6,238 nucleotides of DNA from an uncultured Chlamydiae bacterium (GTDB taxonomy: Bacteria > Chlamydiota > Chlamydiia > Chlamydiales > Rhabdochlamydiaceae). Positions 1 through 6,238 of this stretch are shown piece by piece. Below the pieces are notes generated by a model. The model saw only the letters and a program-made list of their open reading frames with translations, did not search any database and had not been told where the DNA came from. Numbering within the stretch: position 1 is the stretch's first letter; each line of letters opens with the position of its first letter. The stretch is from assembly GCA_903867585.1 (NCBI GenBank), contig CAIPRZ010000089.1:1-6238 (forward strand), given 5' to 3'. The position numbers were made by a program, and so were the translations under genes.

Positions 1-63
1 AAACTTTGGTCGTATATATTTTAAATAAGAGAATTAAGATTCTAGTTTTACTTGTTGCTTAGG

Positions 64-891
64 TTAATAAGTAGCAGGCGTAAGACGTCGGCCGTTAAGA
101 GCATTCCAATGAGTTGTATGAACCGAACCATCGGGGTTTTGAACGATGATGCTGTGAACGGGTAGGAAGATAAGGCTATTTTTCCTGATCACAAAATCTT
201 GACCAAACGCAGAGCGGCACATTCTTTCAATTTGGGCTGAGGAAAAACGTTTAGGGGCTCTTAGAGCATTATTTAAAGATTTTGTCACAAGTCTTTCTTC
301 AACACGGGTTTCAGGAAGAGCTTCAAGAACTGGTCTTTCTATGTGCAGCCTGTATTTATTTCCTTGAAGGACGATGAGTTTTTTCTTTCGGCAAGAATCA
401 ATCCAGTGTTCTAGAGTATCGTTTTCAACAGAGAGGGCTGATAATAGACTTTCTCTATCTGAATTGCCCCCTTTACGGGCCAAAATTTTTAAAAGCTTAA
501 ATTCATTTTTATCAGCAACAGCTTTTATACAATCTCCAAATCCATGGGTTTTTTGCCAGTCTTTGGTATCGATAACCATTTCACCATCAACCATATCCCA
601 AAGTAAAACACCCTCTTTAGTCTTTTCTCTAAGGGTAAATTTTACATCAAGCATCAGATAAGGATAAAACATGAGTTCTGATTCAAGATACTTGTGTCTA
701 ACATCTTTAATAAGATCTCTTCGATTGGCTTCCATGATCTGTGAGGCGCTATAGCGCACTTCAAGGGTTGGAAACCCATCTTGTTGCATAACCTTATCGA
801 AATATTTTTTCGGATCAAAATTTCCTTTCTGCCATTGCCAATAACCAACTCCAAGGCCAGAAGAGATACATAATGTTAAAAGCCAGCGCAT
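64..891 (-). CDS. Membrane-anchored hypothetical protein, last gene of the polA-coaE-rho-oppA unit
   Basis: I do not recognise this 275-residue protein. It starts at an ATG followed by Arg-Trp and a hydrophobic stretch (about residues 4-18), which fits a signal anchor or signal peptide. There is no clear lipobox, and no good ribosome binding site precedes the start. The rest is soluble and rich in charged residues. Residues about 130-183 (EFKLLKILARK, then DTLEHWIDSCRKKKLI, then NKYRLHI) read like a winged-helix fold: helix, helix, basic recognition-type helix, then a strand pair. This is a guess from pattern only. The C-terminal 60 residues are basic and end in a strand-rich part containing QNPDGSVHTTHW. 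The gene follows oppA by 34 bases and is probably co-transcribed. In Chlamydia trachomatis, as I recall, a hypothetical gene (CT490) also lies downstream of rho, but I cannot tell whether it is related. The gene is intact, with a TAA stop. Confidence 0.8.
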   Translation of the reverse strand: MRWLLTLCISSGLGVGYWQWQKGNFDPKKYFDKVMQQDGFPTLEVRYSASQIMEANRRDLIKDVRHKYLESELMFYPYLMLDVKFTLREKTKEGVLLWDMVDGEMVIDTKDWQKTHGFGDCIKAVADKNEFKLLKILARKGGNSDRESLLSALSVENDTLEHWIDSCRKKKLIVLQGNKYRLHIERPVLEALPETRVEERLVTKSLNNALRAPKRFSSAQIERMCRSAFGQDFVIRKNSLIFLPVHSIIVQNPDGSVHTTHWNALNGRRLTPATY

Positions 892-925
892 AGTATCGTA
901 ATGATTTGTTTTTTCTTTATATACC

Positions 926-2470
926 TTAGCGAGGGGATGAGCTGCAAGAATCTTGTGAGATTTTTATAAAGGTATAATTCAAAGTTCCAAGAGGAGTGAA
1001 GTTTAAAGAGGCAATTTTAGGAGACACGTAATAGGCATATTGCCAGTTTGTAAGAGGAACAAAAGGGATCTGTTCTTGCAAGATTTTTTCAATATGGGGA
1101 ATTATTGTAGGTGTTGATGAACTTGTTTCTAATTGATTTATTAAAAGGCTTAAATCTTTTGAGGCAAAACTAGAGAAGTTTTTAGCGCATGTTTTATCAT
1201 TAAATCTATCTAGAAGCGCTAGGGGATTATCATAGGGGGCAAGCCATAGCGATTGAGCCATATCAAATTGCTTATCAGCAATTTTAGAAGAGAGCATTTT
1301 ATGCTCTAGCTTCACCAAATTCACATCCACTTTTAAGTTTTTTTTCCAACAAGCATGAAGAACCTGAGCAATTTTAGCATGTTCTGTTTTCCCCCCAAAA
1401 TAGTAACAAAGATGGTTAAGCTCCTTTTTATCAAGATTGAGTTCTTTAAGAGCCTTCTCAAGATAAATATTAGCTTCAGAGCTTGGTTTAGATTCAAATA
1501 GTGAACCTATATTTGATGAAAAATATTCTGGAAGGAAGCTTTTAATTTGCTTTATAGGAAAAGGAAACAGCTTTGAAAGTGCATCATGATCAATAGCTAA
1601 GGCAAAGGCTTTTCTTAAATTCACATTTTGAAAAAGGGGAGATTGGGTATTAAAAACACAGAGTGTAGACCCTGCCATGGGCTGTAAATAATCAGGTTTT
1701 TTTGTTTTTAACTCCTCACAAGGAATCCCAGATAGAGGACCTCCAAGGATATCGAGTTCTCCTTTATAAAAAAGTTGTAGAGCCGTTGTTTCAGAATCGA
1801 TAATTCGGATTAAAAGGCCTGGGCATTGGACAGAGGATACTTCATGGTAATAACTATTTTTTTCGAGCAGAATTTCAGAATGGTGTTTTAGGTGAATAAG
1901 TTTATAAGGCCCGTTGAATAAAACCCTGTTTTGAGAGGTTTTATAAGGGAAAAAAGGGCTGAAAGAAAGCAGTCCAGAAAGATCTGATTTAGGATATTCA
2001 AGCTTTATTTCCAAAGTTTGTTTATCAATGGCATTAATACCCACTTGATCCAGGCTACATTGCTTTTGCTTATATTTTTTAGCGTTGTGTATGGGGTAAA
2101 AAAGATAGGCAAAAGGAGAGGGGAAATCGGGGTCTAATTGTGACAGCCACGAATCTCTAAAATCAAACGCTGTCAGCTCTGACCCATCTGACCAATAAGT
2201 TTTTTTGAGTTTCAATCTGTAGGTTTTTTTGTCAGAAGAGACGCAGATGTCCTGACAAATCCCAAATTCAATATGGCCTTTTTCAGAAGTTCTAAAAAGG
2301 CCCTCATAGAGCATAAAACACAAGGAGCTTGAGGCAAGGTCGTGCGCTTTCCTGGGATCTAAGGTCACAGGGTCTTTAGAGAGGCTAATTTTTACAGGTT
2401 CTTTTTTAGAAGATACTCTAGGAGCTGTACAACCGGTGAGGATTAAACAAGCTCCCAGAATAAGGGCCAC
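926..2470 (-). CDS. oppA: Peptide ABC transporter substrate-binding lipoprotein (OppA/DppA family, SBP_bac_5)
   Basis: This protein should bind oligopeptides outside the inner membrane and pass them to an Opp-type ABC importer. It has 514 residues, near the usual family length. A short hydrophobic leader ends in the lipobox LTGC (residues 11-14), so Cys14 is the likely lipidated residue. Family 5 hallmarks follow in order: the N-terminal PVTLDPRKA with LYEGLFR (about 35-60), YRLKLKKTYWSDGSELTAFD (84-103), FNGPYKL (185-191) and NVNLRKAFALAIDHDAL (282-298). The start is GTG at 2470, the only ATG, GTG, TTG or CTG in frame after the stop at 2533-2531. It lies 8 bases after the rho stop, has no clear Shine-Dalgarno and gives a leader without Lys or Arg, so the start is uncertain. 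No permease or ATPase genes are visible, so it is an orphan binding protein here. Chlamydiae often carry several oppA copies. The exact ligand cannot be read from the sequence. Confidence 0.9.
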   Translation of the reverse strand: MALILGACLILTGCTAPRVSSKKEPVKISLSKDPVTLDPRKAHDLASSSLCFMLYEGLFRTSEKGHIEFGICQDICVSSDKKTYRLKLKKTYWSDGSELTAFDFRDSWLSQLDPDFPSPFAYLFYPIHNAKKYKQKQCSLDQVGINAIDKQTLEIKLEYPKSDLSGLLSFSPFFPYKTSQNRVLFNGPYKLIHLKHHSEILLEKNSYYHEVSSVQCPGLLIRIIDSETTALQLFYKGELDILGGPLSGIPCEELKTKKPDYLQPMAGSTLCVFNTQSPLFQNVNLRKAFALAIDHDALSKLFPFPIKQIKSFLPEYFSSNIGSLFESKPSSEANIYLEKALKELNLDKKELNHLCYYFGGKTEHAKIAQVLHACWKKNLKVDVNLVKLEHKMLSSKIADKQFDMAQSLWLAPYDNPLALLDRFNDKTCAKNFSSFASKDLSLLINQLETSSSTPTIIPHIEKILQEQIPFVPLTNWQYAYYVSPKIASLNFTPLGTLNYTFIKISQDSCSSSPR

Positions 2471-2478
2471 TTGGTGGC

Positions 2479-3819
2479 TTAGTCTTTCATTGAAAGGAGG
2501 AACTCCGCATTGCTTGAGGTTTTCTTTAGTTTAGAAAGAAGTAAATTCATCCCGTCAAGAGGAGCGAGGTCCGCAAGGGCTCCACGCATGAGATAAATCT
2601 TTTCAAGTTCTGTTGGATGATAGAGAAGATCTTCTTTACGAGTACCGCTTTTGATAATATCAATAGCTGGGTAAACACGACGATCGGCAATTCGGCGATC
2701 AAGAACAAGTTCCATGTTACCTGTACCTTTAAATTCTTCGAAAATGACCTCATCCATACGAGATCCAGTGTCAATAAGAGCGGTTGCAATGATAGTCAAA
2801 GAACCACCTTCTTCCACATTACGTGCTGCTCCAAAGAATCTTTTAGGCTTATGAAGGGCGTTAGCATCGATACCACCTGTGAGGATTTTTCCAGAGTGAG
2901 GTTGAACGGTGTTATAAGCTCTTGCAAGACGCGTTAAGGAGTCAAGAAGGATAACCACATCATGATGATATTCAACAAGTCTACGCGCTTTTTCAATAGC
3001 CATTTCAGCAATTTGTACGTGGCGCTCTGGCGGCTCATCAAAGGTAGAAGAGATAACCTCACCCTTAACGCTACGAATCATATCTGTAACCTCTTCAGGT
3101 CTTTCATCGATAAGAAGAACCATTAAGATGACATCAGGATTATTGGTTGTAATGGAGTTGGCAATATTTTGCATGATCATGGTTTTACCAGATCTTGGAG
3201 GAGCCACAATCATACCCCTTTGACCTTTACCAACAGGAGAGGCTAGATCTATAACCCGTGTTGTCAGCTTGTCTTTGGCTGTCTCCATAACAAGGCGATG
3301 TTGAGGATAAAGAGGCGTTAAGTTTTCAAATAAAATACGGTCTCTTGCTTTTTCAGGAGAGATGTTATTGATTTTATCCACCTTTAAAAGGGCAAAGTAT
3401 TTTTCTTTTTCTTTTGGAGAGCGGATGGTTCCGTAAACAGTATCTCCTTTTCTAATATCAAAGCGTCTAATTTGTGCAGGAGATACATAGATATCTTCGG
3501 CAGAAGGTAGATAGTTATAGTTAGGAGAACGGAGGAAACCAAATCCATCAGGAAGCACTTCAAGAACCCCTTCACCGACTAATGTTTCATTAGGTCTTTC
3601 AGAAATGAGTTTTACAACTTCAAATACAAGCTGAGATTTAGTCAGGGCTCCGATGTTTTTGACGCCAATATTTTTAGCGTATTGAGCTAATTGATCGATA
3701 TTCATTCGCTGCAAATCAGCAATCCGCGTAATAGATGTAGGCTCTATAACAGCTGTTGGGTCTGGAGTTTCTGATTTATTAGAATCATTTATAGGTAAAT
3801 TATTTTCATCAGGGTGCAT
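2479..3819 (-). CDS. rho: Transcription termination factor Rho
   Basis: Rho is the ring-shaped hexameric RNA helicase that ends untranslated transcripts. The protein has 446 residues against about 419 in E. coli; the excess is mostly a polar, acidic extension of about 30 residues before the helical N-terminal subdomain (about 33-75). The cold-shock-like RNA-binding domain follows, with GVLEVLPDGFGFLRSPNYNY (84-103) and YVSPAQIRRF (111-120). The ATPase core holds the P-loop APPRSGKT (206-213), LLIDERPEEVT with the catalytic-type Glu (235-245), and the Walker B LLDSLTRLARAYN (291-303, Asp293). The Q-loop is in HSGKILTGGIDANAL (308-322), and the R-loop region is GTGNMELVLDRR (365-376). The P-loop has Arg-Ser where E. 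coli has Lys-Ala. The ATG at 3819 has AGGAG upstream. The gap from coaE is only 14 bases, so there is no long leader of the kind used for rho autoregulation in E. coli. The end, LLSMKD, fits the normal C-terminus of the family. Confidence 0.98.
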   Translation of the reverse strand: MHPDENNLPINDSNKSETPDPTAVIEPTSITRIADLQRMNIDQLAQYAKNIGVKNIGALTKSQLVFEVVKLISERPNETLVGEGVLEVLPDGFGFLRSPNYNYLPSAEDIYVSPAQIRRFDIRKGDTVYGTIRSPKEKEKYFALLKVDKINNISPEKARDRILFENLTPLYPQHRLVMETAKDKLTTRVIDLASPVGKGQRGMIVAPPRSGKTMIMQNIANSITTNNPDVILMVLLIDERPEEVTDMIRSVKGEVISSTFDEPPERHVQIAEMAIEKARRLVEYHHDVVILLDSLTRLARAYNTVQPHSGKILTGGIDANALHKPKRFFGAARNVEEGGSLTIIATALIDTGSRMDEVIFEEFKGTGNMELVLDRRIADRRVYPAIDIIKSGTRKEDLLYHPTELEKIYLMRGALADLAPLDGMNLLLSKLKKTSSNAEFLLSMKD

Positions 3820-3830
3820 TGCAGGGAAAG

Positions 3831-3835
3831 CTCCT
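3831..3835 (-). promoter_or_regulatory. Ribosome binding site of rho, overlapping the coaE stop codon
   Basis: On the minus strand AGGAG overlaps the TAG stop of coaE (TAGGAG), and 11 bases separate it from the rho ATG at 3819. The spacing is slightly long but usable. The overlap suggests that translation of rho is coupled to termination on coaE. It is the clearest Shine-Dalgarno sequence in the window. Confidence 0.65.
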
Positions 3836-4436
3836 AGTTAGCTTGTGAATTTAAAAAGTTATCTATCTGTTGACTAAGCTCTTTTATGTTGCCGTTGTTG
3901 ACAATCGTAAAAAAGGAATTATTTTTTTTTAAGGGTTCAGAGTCAAATCGATTCATCCGTTTGTGCCACTCAGGAGCTTTATAAGGTGTTTTTTTTATAA
4001 AGCGTTCGATACAGGTATTTGAATCGGCTTGGACATAGAGTATCTTGTCAAAAAGCGTGTCCATTTTCGTTTCAAAAAGCAAAGGCACTTCACATACAAA
4101 CATTTTATAAGAGCCGCTTTCTAGACATTTATGATACCCCTCTTTTATAGCCTCTATTACTAGAGGGTGTAAAAGTTTTTCGTACTTATCTAACAGAGCA
4201 TAATCATTAAAAATCGCATCAGCAATTTGCTTTCGGTAAGAAGAGTCGGCAAATGATATTTTTTTATTTAAAAGCTGTATGATTTGATTTTGAATGTTTA
4301 TGTTTGACTGTAAGAGTTTGTGAACAACATCGTCAGCGCTCATGACATAAGCTTTATGCTTTGCCAAAAGCTCGCAAGCAGTGGACTTCCCAGAGGAAAT
4401 CGGGCCTGTTACGGCAATCTTAATCAAATTTAACAT
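3834..4436 (-). CDS. coaE: Dephospho-CoA kinase
   Basis: CoaE phosphorylates the 3'-hydroxyl of the ribose in dephospho-CoA with ATP, the last step of coenzyme A synthesis, in the cytoplasm. With the ATG at 4436 the protein has 200 residues, the usual size. It shows the P-loop GPISSGKST (11-19), SADD (33-36) with the family's substrate-binding Asp, LLHP (88-91) and the conserved VPLLFE (117-122). A lid-like region RFIKKTPYKAPEWHKRMNRF (145-164) and NNG (180-182) follow. I chose ATG 4436 because it puts the P-loop at the usual distance and matches the chlamydial start as I remember it (ML-L-K---TG). A TTG at 4445 would add three residues. The start overlaps the polA stop by 7 bases (ATGTTAA), which implies translational coupling. 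The family pattern Ala-Asp before the final Val/Ile-x-Asn segment reads Ser-Phe here (174-175). The gene carries sense-strand A-runs of 9 (3922-3930) and 8 (3989-3996). Confidence 0.95.
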   Translation of the reverse strand: MLNLIKIAVTGPISSGKSTACELLAKHKAYVMSADDVVHKLLQSNINIQNQIIQLLNKKISFADSSYRKQIADAIFNDYALLDKYEKLLHPLVIEAIKEGYHKCLESGSYKMFVCEVPLLFETKMDTLFDKILYVQADSNTCIERFIKKTPYKAPEWHKRMNRFDSEPLKKNNSFFTIVNNGNIKELSQQIDNFLNSQAN

Positions 4437-6238
4437 TCTCCCCAATTCTTTCCAACCGAAATATCCACAATTAAAGGAACTTTTAGTGTAAACACCTCTT
4501 CCATTTCCTTTTTAGCTAGGCTCGAGAGTTTACTTACATGTTCATCTTTCACTTCAAATAATAATTCATCATGAATTTGAAGAAGCATATGGGCTATAGG
4601 ATCGTCTGTTTTATAAATTTTTTTATCTATATTTATCATGGCAATTTTGATTAGATCAGCAGCTGTTCCTTGAAGAGGAGTATTAATAGCTAGTCTTTCA
4701 GCAGCCGCTCTTACAATGGCATTTTTAGCTGAAATATCAGGAATTGGCCGTTTTCTACCTGTGAGGGTTTCGCTATAGCCGTGCTTTTTAGCAAATTCTT
4801 TTTGCGATTCCAAATAATCTTTTACTTTTTTGTAGGTGTGAAAATATTTTTTTATAAAATCACTGGCTTCACTCATCGATAAATTTAATCCTTGAGATAG
4901 ACCGAAGGCCTGTTGGCCGTAAAGAATGCCGAAATTAACAGCTTTAGCTTTTTGTCGCATCTGGGGGGTAACCTCTTTTAAGGGAACCCCAAAGACTTCG
5001 CTTGCTGTTCTTTGATGAATATCTTGATGGTGTTTAAAAGCCTCAACTAGAATCGGATCCCCGCTCATGTGGGCTAGGAGCCTTAACTCAATTTGTGAAT
5101 AATCTAAGGAAACAAAGCTATAGTGAGGATGCTGGGGTTTAAAGGCCTTTCTTATGGCTCTTCCTTCTTCTGTTTTGATAGGAATGTTTTGCAAATTGGG
5201 GTCTTGAGAAGAGAGCCTTCCAGTCGCAGCTCCATTTTGATTAAAGGTGCAATGGATCCTTTTTGTCTGGTGGTTGATTTGTTCATATAAAGCTTCAGCA
5301 TAGGTAGTTCTAAGCTTTTCGTTGGTCCGGTATTCAAGAATCTGAGTAACAAAGGGGGCTTGCTCTTGAAGAGATTCAAGAACATCTGCTGAGGTTGAAA
5401 AGCCGGTTTTTGTTTTTTTAGGAGGCTTAATTTTTAGAACCTCAAATAAAATATGACCAAGTTGCTTCGGAGAATTTATATTAAATTGGTGGCCAGCTTC
5501 ATGAAAAATGGTTTTTTCTAATTCTTTAGATTTATGCAAAAGTTTATGTCCAAGTTCCTTTAGATAGGGAGCATCGACATAAATTCCAAAATTTTCCATT
5601 CGCGCCAGAACGGGAATCAGGGGCATCTCGATATCAAAGAAAACAGGATCTAATCCCATTTGTTTTAATTTGGGCTCAAAAAGATCTTTTAGTCTTAAGG
5701 TCATGAAAGAATCTTCGCAGCAATACTTAGCTACTTCATCAATAGGTACTTTATCGAGTGTCACCGTCTTTTTATTACCGACTAAAGACTCATAGCTAAT
5801 TTTTTTCATCTCGAAATACTCTAAAGATAAAATATCAAGATTGTGTTTTGTTTGATTGGGAGCGACTAAATAGGAAGCTACCATAGTATCAAAAGCAAGC
5901 GGTAAAAAGATCTGTTCTTTTGCTAAAACTCGCATGTCATATTTAATGTTATGACCGATCCAAGAAATGGCTTCTAGCTGTTTTAGAATTTCAAGAAGGG
6001 CTTTTTTATTTAAATGGGCATTAAAAGGAAGATAATAAAAATGAAAATTCTCATCACCAAAAGACATGCCTACAATTTCAGCATTTAAGGGATCTACAGA
6101 GGTTGTCTCTAAGTCAATAACAGGAGATTTAGATCTTTTTAAATGATTTAAGACCTTTTCTAATTCCTCTTCTTCTTTAATGATACTAAATTGAAATTCT
6201 ACTTTTTTTTCGGGAGTGATTTTTTTAAGCAAAGAATA
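4430..6238 (-). CDS. polA: DNA polymerase I, 3'-5' exonuclease and polymerase domains (5' end outside the window)
   Basis: Pol I fills gaps and replaces RNA primers in repair and lagging-strand synthesis. The reading frame stays open to the window edge, so the gene is partial. The TTG at 6232 is an internal Leu codon, not a start. The 602 visible residues (1 = codon 6238-6236) correspond to about E. coli 314-928, so roughly 310 residues with the 5'-nuclease domain lie beyond. The proofreading domain keeps all its metal ligands: Asp42 and Glu44 (DLETTS), Asp101 (GHNIKYD), and Tyr172 with Asp176 (YCCED). The polymerase domain shows TGRLSSQDPNLQNIP (339-353), motif A Asp379 (DYSQIELR), and the O-helix Arg428, Lys432, Phe436 and Tyr440 (AKAVNFGILYG). 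It also has RAAAERLAINTPLQGTAAD (510-528) and motif C His556-Asp557-Glu558. Phe436, like E. coli Phe762, predicts discrimination against dideoxynucleotides. The gene heads the visible operon and overlaps coaE by 7 bases. Confidence 0.98.
   Translation of the reverse strand, partial: YSLLKKITPEKKVEFQFSIIKEEEELEKVLNHLKRSKSPVIDLETTSVDPLNAEIVGMSFGDENFHFYYLPFNAHLNKKALLEILKQLEAISWIGHNIKYDMRVLAKEQIFLPLAFDTMVASYLVAPNQTKHNLDILSLEYFEMKKISYESLVGNKKTVTLDKVPIDEVAKYCCEDSFMTLRLKDLFEPKLKQMGLDPVFFDIEMPLIPVLARMENFGIYVDAPYLKELGHKLLHKSKELEKTIFHEAGHQFNINSPKQLGHILFEVLKIKPPKKTKTGFSTSADVLESLQEQAPFVTQILEYRTNEKLRTTYAEALYEQINHQTKRIHCTFNQNGAATGRLSSQDPNLQNIPIKTEEGRAIRKAFKPQHPHYSFVSLDYSQIELRLLAHMSGDPILVEAFKHHQDIHQRTASEVFGVPLKEVTPQMRQKAKAVNFGILYGQQAFGLSQGLNLSMSEASDFIKKYFHTYKKVKDYLESQKEFAKKHGYSETLTGRKRPIPDISAKNAIVRAAAERLAINTPLQGTAADLIKIAMINIDKKIYKTDDPIAHMLLQIHDELLFEVKDEHVSKLSSLAKKEMEEVFTLKVPLIVDISVGKNWGEC
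4438..4453 (-). promoter_or_regulatory. Possible ribosome binding sites for coaE inside the polA end
   Basis: Two purine motifs precede the coaE start on the minus strand: GGAAAG (4453-4448), 11 bases from ATG 4436, and GGGGAG (4443-4438), only one base from it. The second is too close to serve that ATG but would sit 10 bases from an in-frame TTG at 4427. The first would be only 2 bases from the TTG at 4445. The pattern does not settle the start, and overlap coupling with polA may matter more than either motif. Confidence 0.35.

Noticed and set aside
30..43. Small inverted repeat AGAAT-TAAG-ATTCT after the last gene
   Set aside because: The stem is only five AT-rich base pairs with mismatches beyond and no clean T-run on the minus strand, too weak to call a terminator.
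374..661. Plus-strand open frame of 95 codons
   Set aside because: It lies antisense inside the 275-residue gene, has a low-complexity Ser/Phe-rich product without a recognisable motif, and fits a shadow of the minus-strand gene.
892..925. TATATAAAG in the oppA-hypothetical gap as a possible -10 box
   Set aside because: No matching -35 element is visible at the right distance, and such AT-rich words are expected by chance in this genome.
2547..2789. Minus-strand open frame of 80 codons inside rho
   Set aside because: It overlaps the conserved rho frame out of phase and shows no motif, so it is a shadow.
2617..2937. Plus-strand open frame of 106 codons
   Set aside because: It is antisense to the most conserved part of rho (Walker B to R-loop), which fully explains the base pattern.
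4443..4445. TTG as the coaE start
   Set aside because: The ATG nine bases downstream gives the usual distance to the P-loop and a start like that remembered for other chlamydial CoaE proteins.
6230..6232. TTG as the start of a 600-residue Klenow-only polymerase
   Set aside because: The frame is open to the window edge and there is no Shine-Dalgarno before the TTG. The missing length matches the 5'-nuclease domain, so it is an internal codon of a cut gene.

Overview
The window looks like a stretch of housekeeping chromosome from a low-GC bacterium, most likely a member of the Chlamydiota and probably an environmental (Parachlamydiales-like) lineage. This rests on the gene order polA-coaE-rho, which I recall from chlamydial genomes, on the chlamydia-like start of CoaE, and on an AT-rich sequence that uses the standard code. 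The assignment is an inference and was not searched.

All five genes lie on the minus strand and are read from high to low coordinates. At the right edge (6238-4430) is the Klenow part of DNA polymerase I. Its 5' end, which would encode the 5'-nuclease domain, lies outside the window. polA overlaps coaE (dephospho-CoA kinase, 4436-3834) by 7 bases. A 14-base gap leads to rho (transcription terminator, 3819-2479), and an 8-base gap leads to a lipoprotein-type peptide-binding protein of the OppA family (2470-926). A 34-base gap leads to an unrecognised, membrane-anchored 275-residue protein (891-64). No gap is long enough for an obvious promoter or terminator, so the five genes look like one co-transcribed unit entering from outside the window. 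The 63 bases after the last gene hold no convincing terminator.

The first three genes serve DNA repair and replication, the last step of coenzyme A synthesis and transcription termination. The fourth captures peptides outside the inner membrane and has no permease genes beside it. There are no RNA genes, mobile elements, CRISPR arrays or long repeats. No stretch over 300 bases lacks a gene.

I did not find a clearly new system. The points most worth a second look are: (1) the rho-oppA junction, where the only usual start codon gives a signal peptide without positive charge, while a -1 shift at the end of rho would supply a textbook one; (2) two A-tracts in polA exactly at the boundary between the 5'-nuclease and Klenow parts, with both other frames closing within about 15 codons; (3) the unknown terminal gene with a possible winged-helix segment behind a membrane anchor.
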